DNA of 64,000 bases from Flammeovirgaceae bacterium (GCA_020635915.1 JACJYU010000004.1:43230-107229); one strand, 5' to 3'; numbered from the stretch's first letter, positions 44,972 through 54,765 are shown. A program made the numbers and translations. The notes: generated by a model from the letters alone, not told the origin.

Positions 44972-45472
44972 ATGGGCAAGGAAAAGGTATATGCTTTTGA
45001 GGGCAGGCTAGCCACCACCCATGGCCGCATTTCCCATACCATTATCGTGGTGCCGGACCACATAATTGAATCCCTACCGGTATCGGGCAGGGTGCGGACG
45101 AAGGGGACGGTCAATGGCACGCCCTTTGCCCTGGCGATCCAGCACAAAAAGGTTGGGTCCCGGTATTTTATGGTAGGCGGGCCATTGCGCAGGGAGGCCA
45201 GGTTACGGTCGGGCGATCCCGTGAAAGTTTCCTTTTGGTTGGTGGATCCGGAACAGGTGGACATACCTGAGGAATTGGCCGCTGTCCTAAGCCAGGATGA
45301 AGAAGGGGCTAAAGTTTGGAAGGCGTTTACACCGGGCGAACAGCGTGGGCTATGCCATTACGTCAACTCCGTTAAAAATGTGGACAGCAGGATAAAAAGG
45401 GCTTTGAAAATTGTGGGGAAAGCAAAGGCCCGCCAGCTTCACCTGCAAAAGCAGAAACAAAAAAAGCCCTGA
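44972..45472 (+). CDS. DUF1905 / YdeI-like protein
   Basis: 166 aa. Residues ~5-95 fit DUF1905 (small beta-barrel: FEGRLATTHGRISHTIIVVP, VNGTPFALAIQHKKVGSRYFMV), and the rest fits the YdeI/OmpD-associated helical domain (FTPGEQRGLCHYVNSVKNVDSRIKRA). These proteins are widespread; E. coli YdeI affects peptide resistance, but the mechanism is unknown. It ends in a Lys/Gln-rich tail. Confidence 0.85.
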   Translation: MGKEKVYAFEGRLATTHGRISHTIIVVPDHIIESLPVSGRVRTKGTVNGTPFALAIQHKKVGSRYFMVGGPLRREARLRSGDPVKVSFWLVDPEQVDIPEELAAVLSQDEEGAKVWKAFTPGEQRGLCHYVNSVKNVDSRIKRALKIVGKAKARQLHLQKQKQKKP

Positions 45473-45563
45473 CGGCTTGGCGTCCCCGATACTGCCCATT
45501 CATGTATTTTATTGTTTGCCCCTGCAAAACATAACTTAAATTAGGCCCTAAACACATTTCATC

Positions 45564-48500
45564 ATGAAGAAATCCATTCTCCTTTTCCTTTGCCTGGCCA
45601 TATTTAGCTACACCGAGGCGCAGCGCAAAAAAAGCAAGTCAGCCGCAGCACCGGCTCCCGCCAAAACCACCACCCTGGATGACCACTTTGCCCCGTTGGT
45701 ATGGCGAAGCATAGGGCCCTACCGGGGCGGAAGGTCGGTGGCCGCGGTAGGCGTGGTAGGCGACCCCCTTACCTATTATATGGGCAATACCGGGGGAGGG
45801 GTTTGGAAAACGAAAGATGCCGGGGTGACCTGGAACAATATTTCTGACGGTTATTTCAAAACCGGTTCTGTGGGGGCCATTGCGGTTGCCGACAGTGACC
45901 CCAACGTGGTTTATGTTGGAATGGGGGAACACGCCCCCCGCGGGGTAACCACCTCCTATGGCGATGGTGTTTACAAATCCACCGATGCGGGAAAGACCTG
46001 GAAGCATATGGGCCTTGAATTGACCCGCCATATTTCCGACATAAGGGTACATCCCAACAACCCCGACATTGTGTATGTGGCCGCACAAGGTGCCCTGCAT
46101 GGTGCCGCCCCGGAACGGGGGGTGTACAAATCCACAGACGGAGGGGCAACCTGGAACAAGGTTTTGTATGTGGACGAGAACACGGGTTGTTCCGACCTCA
46201 GCATGGACATGACGAACCCCCGTATTTTGTACGCGGCCATGTGGGACCACAGAAGGCTCCCCTGGCAGGTAATAAGCGGGGGCAAGGGAAGTGGCCTGTA
46301 CAAATCCACCGATAGTGGGGCGACCTGGGAAAAAATAGAGGAGGGATTGCCCAAGGAGCTGGGCAAAATGGGCGTTTCCGTTTGCCGTTCCAACCCTGAC
46401 AAAGTATATGCCCTCGTGGAGAGCGATACGCAAAAAGAGCTTGGCGGACTATTTGTTTCCCACAATGGAGGCAAAAGCTGGGACCGCATCAGCAAAGACC
46501 ACCGGTTGACACAGCGCGCCTGGTATTACATTGAGGTAATTGCCGACCCCCAGAACGAGAACATTGTATATGTACTCAATTCGCCCGGGCTAAAGTCCAT
46601 TGACGGTGGCAAAACGTGGACACGCTTGTCGGGGACACATGGCGACTACCATGACCTGTGGATCAACCCTGACAACAACCAAAACCTGATTATTTCCAAC
46701 GATGGGGGTGCCGCCATTTCCGTCAACCAGGGCACCACCTGGTCCACCCAAAGCAACATGCCCACTGCCCAGTTTTATAGGGTCAACACCGACAACCTGT
46801 TCCCCTACCATGTGTACGGTGGCCAGCAAGACAATTCTTCGGTGAAGATACAAAGCCGCAATGTGGGAGGGTATGCCATTGACGAACACAACTGGCAATC
46901 GTCTGCAGGGGGCGAAAGCGCTTTTCTCGCCTTCGATCCTGAAAACCCCAGGTATGTAATGGGCGGAAGCTACCAGGGAACCATAGAGTTGTTGGATTAC
47001 CAAACTGGGGAAGGAAAGGGTGTGATGATCGCCCCCATTCAGTACCAGGCCCTTCAGCCAAAAGACATGAAATACAGGTTTAACTGGAATGCGCCTATTG
47101 TGTGGTCCAAACATGAAAATGCCTTTTACCATGGTGGCAACCACCTGTTGAAAACAAAGGACATGGGGCGGTCTTGGCAGGAAATATCACCTGACCTCAC
47201 GCGTCATGACGAGGGCAAGCTGGGGATGAGCGGTGTGCCCTATACCAATGAAGGGGCAGGGGGCGAAAACTACGGGACCCTTGCCTACATCAAAATCCAC
47301 CCCAACGAGAAAGGCGTGATCTGGACGGGAAGCGATGATGGGCTGGTGTACCTTACACGGGATGAGGGCAAGACATGGACAAACGTGACCCCTGCCGGGT
47401 TGCAGGAATGCCTGATCAACAGTATTGAAGTTTCCCCACACGACAATGCCACCGCCTACATTGCCACTACCCGGTATAAGTTCAACGATTTTACCCCGGC
47501 CATTTACAAAACCACCGACTATGGAAAATCCTGGACAAATATTTCCAACGGTATTCCTTATGGTGCCTTTACCCGTGTGGTACGGGAGGACGATGTGCGG
47601 AAGGATTTGCTATATGCCGGCACGGAGACCGGGTTTTACATTTCATATGATGGCGGCAAGAACTGGAGTGCCCTGCAGTTGAACTTGCCAGTGGTGGCGA
47701 TTACGGACATGATGATACGGCAAGGCGACCTCGTGGTGTCCACGCAAGGGAGGGCTTTCTGGATTTTGGACGATCTTGGGTTGTTGCGCCAATATAACCC
47801 CTCTGTTTCCGGGCTGCAACTTTTTCAGCCTGACGATGCCGTTAGGGTATCTGGAAGAAGTGCCTTTGACAAGGTGCTGGAAGATGAGGATGTGGAACAA
47901 AGCGCGCCCTCAGGAACCAATGCGCCTACAGGCGTTGTGATGTACTACACCCTGCCTGACGGTGTGAAAGATGCCGATGAGGTGACGCTGAAAATCATGG
48001 ATGCAAATGGCGACCTGGTAAGGGCCTATTCATCGGAAAAAGACAAGGATTTTGTTTCGTACCCCGGTGGCCCCCAGGCCGACCCGGTATTGCCCAAGAA
48101 AGCAGGCATGAACCGGTTTGTTTGGGACATGCGCTATCCCACCGTTCTGGGTGCCCCCAAGGTATTTATCGAAGGGAGCTACAGCGGGCACAAGGCATCG
48201 CCTGGAAAATACCAGGCCACCCTAAAGTTGGGGGGCCAGGAACGCACCGTTTCCTTCAACATCCTGCCGCACCCCGGCATTGAAGCCACGGCCGCGGAAT
48301 ACCAAGACCAGCATGTGACCATGTCGGCCATTGAAAAAGCCTTAAATGAAATCCATGGGGACGTAAACCGGATCGCTTCTGCCCGCGAACAAATCAATGG
48401 TTTGATCAAGATACTGAAAGGGAAGCCCGGCACGAAGGAGGTTGTGGAGGCAGGCCAGGCATTGGTGAAGAATATGGAGGAGTGGGATGCGAAGTTGGTA

Positions 48501-48755
48501 CAGCGAAAAGCGGAGAGCAATGATGACATCATCAACTTTGTGAACATGCTGAGCGCGGATTACATTTTCCTTAAGGGGGAGTTGGATACCAATATTCCTT
48601 ATGTGACACAGGGGGTAAAAGACCAACTGAAGGCCCTGGACGCGCGGTGGCAGCCGCTTAAGGCCCAATACGATTCATTTGTGCAGAAGGAAATCGTGGC
48701 ATTCAACAACCAGTGCCATGCGGCCAACATAGGCAAGGTTACCCTGCCAGAATAA
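45564..48755 (+). CDS. Secreted Asp-box (BNR/VPS10-like) beta-propeller protein
   Basis: 1063 aa with signal peptide (cleavage near TEAQ, ~19), then a Lys/Ala/Pro linker. Residues ~40-720 contain about ten Asp-boxes (S/T-x-D-x-G-x-T/S-W), for example STDAGKTW, STDGGATW, SIDGGKTW and TTDYGKSW, spread as in two sialidase-like propellers. The C-terminal ~300 residues carry an Ig-like strand region and a helical end. Such proteins in Bacteroidota are often called glycosyl hydrolases, but no catalytic residues can be shown here. It is likely exported to the periplasm or surface. Confidence 0.85.
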   Translation: MKKSILLFLCLAIFSYTEAQRKKSKSAAAPAPAKTTTLDDHFAPLVWRSIGPYRGGRSVAAVGVVGDPLTYYMGNTGGGVWKTKDAGVTWNNISDGYFKTGSVGAIAVADSDPNVVYVGMGEHAPRGVTTSYGDGVYKSTDAGKTWKHMGLELTRHISDIRVHPNNPDIVYVAAQGALHGAAPERGVYKSTDGGATWNKVLYVDENTGCSDLSMDMTNPRILYAAMWDHRRLPWQVISGGKGSGLYKSTDSGATWEKIEEGLPKELGKMGVSVCRSNPDKVYALVESDTQKELGGLFVSHNGGKSWDRISKDHRLTQRAWYYIEVIADPQNENIVYVLNSPGLKSIDGGKTWTRLSGTHGDYHDLWINPDNNQNLIISNDGGAAISVNQGTTWSTQSNMPTAQFYRVNTDNLFPYHVYGGQQDNSSVKIQSRNVGGYAIDEHNWQSSAGGESAFLAFDPENPRYVMGGSYQGTIELLDYQTGEGKGVMIAPIQYQALQPKDMKYRFNWNAPIVWSKHENAFYHGGNHLLKTKDMGRSWQEISPDLTRHDEGKLGMSGVPYTNEGAGGENYGTLAYIKIHPNEKGVIWTGSDDGLVYLTRDEGKTWTNVTPAGLQECLINSIEVSPHDNATAYIATTRYKFNDFTPAIYKTTDYGKSWTNISNGIPYGAFTRVVREDDVRKDLLYAGTETGFYISYDGGKNWSALQLNLPVVAITDMMIRQGDLVVSTQGRAFWILDDLGLLRQYNPSVSGLQLFQPDDAVRVSGRSAFDKVLEDEDVEQSAPSGTNAPTGVVMYYTLPDGVKDADEVTLKIMDANGDLVRAYSSEKDKDFVSYPGGPQADPVLPKKAGMNRFVWDMRYPTVLGAPKVFIEGSYSGHKASPGKYQATLKLGGQERTVSFNILPHPGIEATAAEYQDQHVTMSAIEKALNEIHGDVNRIASAREQINGLIKILKGKPGTKEVVEAGQALVKNMEEWDAKLVQRKAESNDDIINFVNMLSADYIFLKGELDTNIPYVTQGVKDQLKALDARWQPLKAQYDSFVQKEIVAFNNQCHAANIGKVTLPE

Positions 48756-48791
48756 TAGTTAGCGGTTATTTTTCATGTTAGGTTAAATTCG

Positions 48792-48830
48792 CAAAAGCCA
48801 CCCAGGGGAAACCCGGGTGGCTTTTGTTTT
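48792..48830. terminator. Bidirectional terminator between convergent genes
   Basis: CAAAAGCCACCC at 48792-48803 pairs with GGGTGGCTTTTG at 48815-48826, followed by TTTT; the A-rich left arm makes it usable from both strands. Confidence 0.85.
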
Positions 48831-48895
48831 AATGACATGTTGTTTCTAAAACACCGTGGGGATTAACTTGCCAGCACATATGAGGGGCGGCTTGT

Positions 48896-49912
48896 TCAAT
48901 TTTCCTTTTGCACAATGCTTATCTGCCCGTTGTTGCCTGCCACAATTATAAGCGTTCCCTTTCTCGCTTTGCGAAGTACATGAAAACCCTCTTCATCGGA
49001 CAGGGGTTGCCAATGGTTGCCACCGTCAACGGATATATCAATACCGGTGGGGCCAGTGGCCATTAGCGTATTTTTCGATATGAATTCAACACATTCGCGG
49101 TAGCCGTGCACGCCCTCTTCAGGGGTGGCCCACGTGGTGCCGCCATCGGTAGAGTACAGGTTGTTGTGGTGGCTTACAGTAGGCTTGGTGTAATCCCCGC
49201 CCACAATAATTATCCTGGGCCCGTCAATGGCCACCGAGTATATACCGGTGGTATTTTCCCCTTGCACAATGGGGGGCACAAGGGTGCCCCAGGTGCCACC
49301 TTTGTCTTCTGTTGCCCAAAGCCTTGAGGTGATGCCCCCCGTGGCGATAATGGCTTTCTGCCGGCCGGTGCACCTGATGCCAGTACCGCTGGCGGCAAAA
49401 GAGGCCTCGCCTTCGTTTAGTGAAGGACGGCTTTGCGGTTCTGACCAGGTAAGGCCTCCGTCACCGGTACGTAGGAGAAGCATTTTTCCATCAATGGCAT
49501 CGCCAAAAACCAGGCCTTCCTTTTCGTTCCAAAAATCCATCCCATCAATAAAGGCCGCTTCGTTATCGTTGGCATATACGTTTTTCCATGTTTTTCCGCC
49601 ATCATTCGTCAAGAGAATATTGGCGGGAGAGCCTGCATTGGCCACCAAGGCCCTCTTACCGTCAAAAGCGTAAACGGACCTGATGCTAAAGTTTTCCATC
49701 CCCTCGATTTGTGCAAAATCCCATGACTTGGCCCCATCGGTGGAAATCCCTACCCATCCGTTGCTTCCGCCCAGCCAGGCGATTTGGTCGTCCACTACGG
49801 ACAGGCCCCTAAAAGAAGCACTGTGGTTGTTTTTGACTTTTTTCAGTTGGTAAGGCTGTGCGGGCAGCACAAAGCAAACATGGAGCAGCAATACAACAAA
49901 GAATGTTTTCAT
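48896..49912 (-). CDS. Secreted YCF48-like Asp-box propeller protein
   Basis: 338 aa from the ATG at 49912, with signal peptide (~1-18, FVLPAQ). About six Asp-box-like repeats (STDGAKSW, TNDGGKTW, TGDGGLTW, STDGGTTW, SVDGGNHW) fit one small propeller like YCF48/BNR photosystem-assembly-type proteins. Function unknown. It is convergent with the large Asp-box protein. Confidence 0.85.
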   Translation of the reverse strand: MKTFFVVLLLHVCFVLPAQPYQLKKVKNNHSASFRGLSVVDDQIAWLGGSNGWVGISTDGAKSWDFAQIEGMENFSIRSVYAFDGKRALVANAGSPANILLTNDGGKTWKNVYANDNEAAFIDGMDFWNEKEGLVFGDAIDGKMLLLRTGDGGLTWSEPQSRPSLNEGEASFAASGTGIRCTGRQKAIIATGGITSRLWATEDKGGTWGTLVPPIVQGENTTGIYSVAIDGPRIIIVGGDYTKPTVSHHNNLYSTDGGTTWATPEEGVHGYRECVEFISKNTLMATGPTGIDISVDGGNHWQPLSDEEGFHVLRKARKGTLIIVAGNNGQISIVQKEN

Positions 49913-50114
49913 AAGACCAAGGTACAACTAAATTCACATTTTTGCCTTTCCCTTGTTGGCCAGGCTTTTCGCGCTTTCTTTTTTCAGGCCTGCCTTAAGG
50001 GTGTGGGCATAATGCCCGCAGTGGCATTTCCGGAAGCATCGGTTTCAATTTGGCGATGTTATTCTTACATTGGCCTTTGTTGTGGGCAGTGACATTTTTT
50101 TGTACCCATTGTGA

Positions 50115-52394
50115 ATGAAACCCTATAAGCTTCCGTCAATCCGCAAGGAGTTTGATTTTAGGCTTGCCGGGAGATGGCTTTTTTATGGCTTGATTGTCGG
50201 TATTATCAGTGGCCTTGGTGCGGTGGTGTTCCAAAGCCTACTTCAAATACTTAACGAATACGCCCTGATAGACTGGATGGGCCTTAGCCCCGGCCATCCC
50301 GGGGGCGAGGTTCCCTTTTTTAAATTGGCCACGGGGGCGTACAATCCTTTCTTGGTGGTGCTTGTCCCGGCCGTGGGCGGGCTGCTGGCGGGGCTAATTA
50401 TATATTATTTTGCGCCCGAAGCGGAAGGCCATGGCACCGATGAGGCCATAAAAGCCTTTCACCATAAGCGCGGGGTCATTCGGCCGGCCGTTCCCATTGT
50501 AAAATTGTTTGCTTCCATCATTACCATAGGGTCGGGCGGGTCCGGTGGCAGGGAAGGACCTATCGCACAAATTGGCGCAGGCTTCGGAAGTTTCCTGTCC
50601 ATGCGGTTGGGGTTGGACGTGCGCACGAGGCGCTGGCTGTTGGCCGCGGGCATGGGTGCTGGGATCGGAAGCATATTCAGGGCGCCCCTGGCGGGGGCCA
50701 TTTTTGCGGCCGAGGTGTTGTACTCCTCTGCCGAAGTGGAGTCTGAAGTGATCCTTCCTGCGGCCGTATCATCCATCATTGCTTACTCGGTTTATTCTTT
50801 TCGATTTGGGTTTGACCATATTTTTACCAACGTAGGCCAGCATGGATTTTCCAACCCGTTGGAACTGGTCCCTTATACCCTTGAAGCTTTTGTGCTGGCG
50901 TTGGCCGCCCTTCTGTTTGTCAAAACCTTTTATGGGGTAAGGAAACTTTTTGCCGGGTGGGGCATTCCCAAGATACTGAAACCCGCCATAGGGGGAGCTG
51001 TCACCGGCCTTATTGCCTTGCTGCTCATTGAGGTGACCCATGATTTTCAATATGTGGTGAGCGTCATGGGCGGTGGATATGGCATCCTGCAGGAGATATT
51101 TCAAAACGGGATTGCCCACGTTGGCCTGCTGGTGTTGTTGCTGGTTGGCCTTGGCAAGATAGCCACCACCTCGTTTACCATTGGGGCGGGAGGGAGCGCG
51201 GGCGTGTTTGGCCCTTCCATGGTTATAGGCGGTACGCTTGGTGCCGCCTCCGGATATGTGCTGCAGTTCGTATTCCCCGGGCTCACCCTTTACCCTTCTA
51301 CTTTTGCCATTGTGGGGATGGCCGGCTTTTTTGCCGCTGCCGCCAACACGCCATTGTCCACCATCATTATGGTGAGCGAGCTTACCGGCAACTACGAATT
51401 GTTGCTCCCCAGTATGTGGGTATGTTCCATCTCTTATATGGTGGCCCGCAAGTGGAGCATCTACGAAAGCCAGGTTCCCAGCAAAGTGTACTCGCAGGCC
51501 CATTACGGTGAATATGCCCATGATATTTTTGAAACAACACTTGTGAACGAAGCCTACAAAAAGGGCAGGAACGTGGACACTTTGCCCCCCGCTACAAAAG
51601 GCGAGGAGATCATAAAGCTTATGACGGAAAAGCGGCAGCGTATTTTCCCGGTAGTGGACGAGGAAAAAAACATTGTTGGTACGTTCACCACCACCGATAT
51701 CACGCGCATGTTGCTCGAAGGAAGGGAGACGGGCGTTACGGCCAGGGACTTGATGCAGGTGGCGCTGCTGGAGATCGGCCCGGGGGAAAGCATTCGCAAG
51801 GCCCAACAAGTGATGATGGACAACCAGGTGGAGGAGTTGCTGGTCGTGGACGACCATATGCAGCCGCCTGCCATCCTTGGCGTGGTGACCGCTGCCGATA
51901 TTATAAGGACCTACAACCGCAAACTCGCGGAGTTGAAATTTGGGAATTCCAGGTCCGAGGCCCTGCCCGGTGACCAGGCCGTGCTGGGCAACCTCACCCT
52001 GAAAAATGTTATCGAAAAAGGGTTGATGACGATATCCCCCAATGCCAAGTTGGGGGATCTGGTAAAGGTCATCACCCGGTCAAAGCGCAACATTTTCCCC
52101 GTGGTTGACGGGCAAAGGAAGTTTTGTGGCATTGTCCTGCTCAATGAGGTACGGGGGATTATGTTCGATGTGGAAAAATATGATAAAATAAAGGTGGGCG
52201 AAATCATGGGCACTCCCCCAGACGTAGTCAACATTGATGATGACATGGGCACGGTGCTGGACAAGTTTGAACGCACCAATGCCTGGAACCTGCCGGTAGT
52301 GGACCGCTACGACCGGTACCGGGGGCTGGTCTCCAAGTCCACCATTTTTTCTGCATACAGAAGCCAGTTATTGTTGAGGTCGGAGGCAGGGTGA
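50115..52394 (+). CDS. ClC-family chloride channel/transporter with four CBS motifs
   Basis: 759 aa. The membrane core (~15-450) has the ClC anion-site motifs GREGPIAQIG (gating glutamate present) and GSAGVFGPSMVIGG. The position of the E. coli ClC-ec1 proton glutamate E203 appears to be valine (FAAEVLY), which would favour passive anion flow over H+/Cl- exchange (inference from hand alignment). The C-terminal ~270 residues hold four CBS-like motifs (RIFPVVDE, EELLVVDD, NIFPVVDG, WNLPVVDR), enough for two Bateman modules that may bind nucleotides. Most bacterial ClC proteins have none or two. Inner membrane. Confidence 0.92.
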   Translation: MKPYKLPSIRKEFDFRLAGRWLFYGLIVGIISGLGAVVFQSLLQILNEYALIDWMGLSPGHPGGEVPFFKLATGAYNPFLVVLVPAVGGLLAGLIIYYFAPEAEGHGTDEAIKAFHHKRGVIRPAVPIVKLFASIITIGSGGSGGREGPIAQIGAGFGSFLSMRLGLDVRTRRWLLAAGMGAGIGSIFRAPLAGAIFAAEVLYSSAEVESEVILPAAVSSIIAYSVYSFRFGFDHIFTNVGQHGFSNPLELVPYTLEAFVLALAALLFVKTFYGVRKLFAGWGIPKILKPAIGGAVTGLIALLLIEVTHDFQYVVSVMGGGYGILQEIFQNGIAHVGLLVLLLVGLGKIATTSFTIGAGGSAGVFGPSMVIGGTLGAASGYVLQFVFPGLTLYPSTFAIVGMAGFFAAAANTPLSTIIMVSELTGNYELLLPSMWVCSISYMVARKWSIYESQVPSKVYSQAHYGEYAHDIFETTLVNEAYKKGRNVDTLPPATKGEEIIKLMTEKRQRIFPVVDEEKNIVGTFTTTDITRMLLEGRETGVTARDLMQVALLEIGPGESIRKAQQVMMDNQVEELLVVDDHMQPPAILGVVTAADIIRTYNRKLAELKFGNSRSEALPGDQAVLGNLTLKNVIEKGLMTISPNAKLGDLVKVITRSKRNIFPVVDGQRKFCGIVLLNEVRGIMFDVEKYDKIKVGEIMGTPPDVVNIDDDMGTVLDKFERTNAWNLPVVDRYDRYRGLVSKSTIFSAYRSQLLLRSEAG

Positions 52395-52468
52395 TTTAAT
52401 TATTTTTTTATGGGATGATGAGGATATGGCGTTGGCAACCAAGTGGAATCAAACCACTCCATAACGAG

Positions 52469-53095
52469 CTAGGTTAAATATGCCCTTACCTTCAAATTAA
52501 TCGATTTTTTTACCCCTTCCCAAGTTTGTTTTTTTAGGCTTATGGGATCTTCGCCCCCTTCCGCATCGGCAAAATAGGCAATCGCCTGCGGCACGGTGAT
52601 CAACAGGTTTTGAGTGGCGTATTTTTCTTTATGAAAGTTCACAAAGTCAGTGACCGGAAAATGATTTAACAATTCTGCTATGTCCCAAAAATCTTTTTTT
52701 GTCCCCCTCCCCAATACCGCTTGCACTTTCATGGCTATGATGTCTTCTGTTGAAAACATACGGATGCCATCGATGTGGTTGACGGGCCGTATCAAGGGAT
52801 GGGGGTGGCGGATCAGATCAACCTTGATGTCATTGACAAAACAGAATATGCCAAAGTTTGGATGGGATGACCTAATGTCAAATGTGTCCTTGAAATTACC
52901 TTCAAGCGCCTGGGTTATTTCTTGATTGTCGAAAGTTTTGTTTGAAAATAAATCCAAGTCAATGGATTTCCTATGGCCATATAGAAGTGAGAGTGCGGTG
53001 CCACCCACTAATGAAAAATTCATAAGTGCAGGTATCCCCAGAAGCTGCTTCAGTAAGGAAAAGGTATTGGGTTCGACTGTCTTTGTGTGTAGCAT
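52469..53095 (-). CDS. AbiEii-like nucleotidyltransferase (type IV toxin candidate)
   Basis: 208 aa. The nucleotidyltransferase core motif GGTALSLLYGHRKSIDLDLF gives the GG…DxD active site, and DIKVDLIRHP adds the third acidic residue. MFSTEDIIAMKVQAVLGRGTKKDFWDIAEL is characteristic of the AbiEii/DUF1814 toxin family, which transfers nucleotides to a target such as tRNA and blocks growth in phage defence. Its start overlaps the upstream winged-helix gene by 46 bp, the typical antitoxin-toxin order. Its 3' end is repeated at 54954-55018. Confidence 0.88.
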   Translation of the reverse strand: MLHTKTVEPNTFSLLKQLLGIPALMNFSLVGGTALSLLYGHRKSIDLDLFSNKTFDNQEITQALEGNFKDTFDIRSSHPNFGIFCFVNDIKVDLIRHPHPLIRPVNHIDGIRMFSTEDIIAMKVQAVLGRGTKKDFWDIAELLNHFPVTDFVNFHKEKYATQNLLITVPQAIAYFADAEGGEDPISLKKQTWEGVKKSINLKVRAYLT

Positions 53096-53541
53096 CTAAA
53101 ATCCTCGATAGGTTTGTCAATTACGGCACTGGCCAAGTACAAAGTATGAAGCGGTAGGAATTTTACGTTCAAAAGGACCTCCGCGACTTTCTCATCGCCA
53201 TAGTACCTCCGGCAGTTTCGGATATCCTCCACATCACCGCGCTCGAATACACGCGCGATCACAAAATCGGCCTTGCTGTCATAGTCAATATTTTCAAAGT
53301 CCACATCCCAGAAGATCCGTTTGTGAAATAGGGGCTTGGTGGAAGTTGCCTTGTGTTTAGCAACCGCTTTGTAACTCGTTCTGGGGGCCGTTTTTACTTT
53401 CGCTACCAGGCCTTTTTCCAATAGCTGCTTCATCGCCCGGTGCACCATTTGCCTGGAAGTGCCAAGCGTCCCCACCAGGTCGTTTATCCTTACTTCTTTC
53501 GAGTTTTCGAGGATTTGCAGGATTTTATCCGCTGTGGACAT
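53050..53541 (-). CDS. Winged-helix partner of the AbiEii-like toxin (antitoxin candidate)
   Basis: 163 aa. The N-terminal ~60 residues are a winged helix (VRINDLVGTLGTSRQMVHRAMKQLLEKGLV), as in AbiEi. The C-terminal part (ARVFERGDVEDIRNCRRYYG … FLPLHTLYLASAVI) matches a small domain often found next to nucleotidyltransferase toxins (I recall DUF6922). A 10-bp-arm inverted repeat begins 1 bp before its ATG, which fits autorepression. The winged helix resembles that of the phosphoribosyltransferase fusion at 53773. Confidence 0.8.
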   Translation of the reverse strand: MSTADKILQILENSKEVRINDLVGTLGTSRQMVHRAMKQLLEKGLVAKVKTAPRTSYKAVAKHKATSTKPLFHKRIFWDVDFENIDYDSKADFVIARVFERGDVEDIRNCRRYYGDEKVAEVLLNVKFLPLHTLYLASAVIDKPIEDFRCYTQRQSNPIPFPY

Positions 53542-53542
53542 G

Positions 53543-53569
53543 GTTTACAGTACTATGTTTACTGTAAAC
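53543..53569 (-). promoter_or_regulatory. Operator of the AbiE-like pair
   Basis: GTTTACAGTA and TACTGTAAAC form a perfect 10-bp inverted repeat with a 7-base spacer, and GTTTAC-T-GTAAAC (53557-53569) is a nested palindrome. It begins 1 bp from the start codon of the winged-helix gene, so binding would block transcription. AbiEi-type antitoxins are known to bind inverted repeats before their operons; binding here is inferred. Confidence 0.75.
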
Positions 53570-53772
53570 TTAACAATTCTTTTACTGTTATTAAAACCAT
53601 TACCATTCTGGCTATGGGCGTGAACGATAGTAGGACAGGTAGGTCGGGGGTTCTACAAATTTGGTTACGTTCCCTGTTATCGCTGGGGTAATGGGTAATG
53701 AAGGAACCGTATTTCGTAATTGGGAACTATACAGGACAATACATTGAAGAAAGGTTATTCCAAAAGAATGAC

Positions 53773-54756
53773 TTACACATCTGTAATTACATCAAAGTCT
53801 TTAAAGCTGCCCACCACGGCAAGACCGGTGACTTTTTTTGCGATGCCTTTCTGCTTTATTTTTCCTGCAATTTGATTCATGGTGGAACCGCTGCCAACGG
53901 CATCGTCAATCAACAGCAGGTGTTTGTACTTTACTGTTTCATTTACCGCAAAGGTATGCTCAGCGTTGTTGATCCGCTCTTCTATTTTGCCTAGCGATTT
54001 TTGAGGCACCGGTATGATGCCCGATATTTTTTGAATCTTAATTCTTGGCAGGTTTATTTTTAGATGTGTTTCCAGGTATTTCATGATCTGAACTTCCCGT
54101 CTTATGGTAGGCGGCACAAATCCAACCGCATTAAACGATTTTGTCTTTATGAGCGTATCTACCCTCGATTTGATTTCGGAGACCATAATTTTCATCAGGA
54201 ATTTGTTTTGCCCTTGTTTGGCGTAATGCAAAAGGGTGCCCAATCTGGTTTTGCCGAACTGCTCAATGGCGTAAAAGTCCAGGTAATAGATCGCATCCAG
54301 GTTTATTTTACTAAAGCCTTTTGTGTTGGCGAGCTTTTCCTTTCCATTGATAAAACCTTTGTCATCGAAATAAGCATCGTATTTGCTTTTTGTTTTTATA
54401 TACTCCTCAGCTGTTTTCTCAAGGGGTAGATTACGCTGTTTGCACCAGAGGCCAAAAGCTTCAGCGCCTTCCAGCATCTTGCCAATTTCAGTTATCACCA
54501 GAAAATTCTTTGAAAGATATTTTAGGGTTTGGGTGTTGGTGATGTTATGGTCTTTGATATCAAAAGTTTTTCCCGGATGTAGCCGGTAGATGGTCTTAGG
54601 TGTCCTGCCATATTTTATCACTGCATCTGCTTCCAGCAGTTGATTAAGGGCTACATGGATTGCCTGTTTGGAAACATGCAAGGAATCCACGAATTCTTTC
54701 ACGCTCAAATCGCCCGATTCTTTTAGCGCAGCCATGATTTTGTCTTTGATTTTCAT
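53773..54756 (-). CDS. Winged-helix / ComF-like phosphoribosyltransferase fusion
   Basis: 327 aa from the ATG at 54756. Residues ~1-60 form a winged helix (LSVKEFVDSLHVSKQAIHVALNQLLEADAVI). Residues ~190-327 fit a ComF-like phosphoribosyltransferase with VGFVPPTIRRE, ISGIIPVPQKSLGKIEERINNA and the PRPP-loop-like HLLLIDDAVGSGSTMNQI. The middle (~70-190) is not recognised. A PRTase fused to a DNA-binding domain could be a nucleotide-sensing repressor or an effector in defence. An 18-bp palindrome precedes it. The role is unknown. Confidence 0.8.
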   Translation of the reverse strand: MKIKDKIMAALKESGDLSVKEFVDSLHVSKQAIHVALNQLLEADAVIKYGRTPKTIYRLHPGKTFDIKDHNITNTQTLKYLSKNFLVITEIGKMLEGAEAFGLWCKQRNLPLEKTAEEYIKTKSKYDAYFDDKGFINGKEKLANTKGFSKINLDAIYYLDFYAIEQFGKTRLGTLLHYAKQGQNKFLMKIMVSEIKSRVDTLIKTKSFNAVGFVPPTIRREVQIMKYLETHLKINLPRIKIQKISGIIPVPQKSLGKIEERINNAEHTFAVNETVKYKHLLLIDDAVGSGSTMNQIAGKIKQKGIAKKVTGLAVVGSFKDFDVITDV

Positions 54757-54765
54757 AGTTGACAA

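Noticed and set aside
50769..51857. 362-codon open frame on the minus strand
   Set aside because: Antisense to the ClC gene, which has clear motifs over the same stretch.
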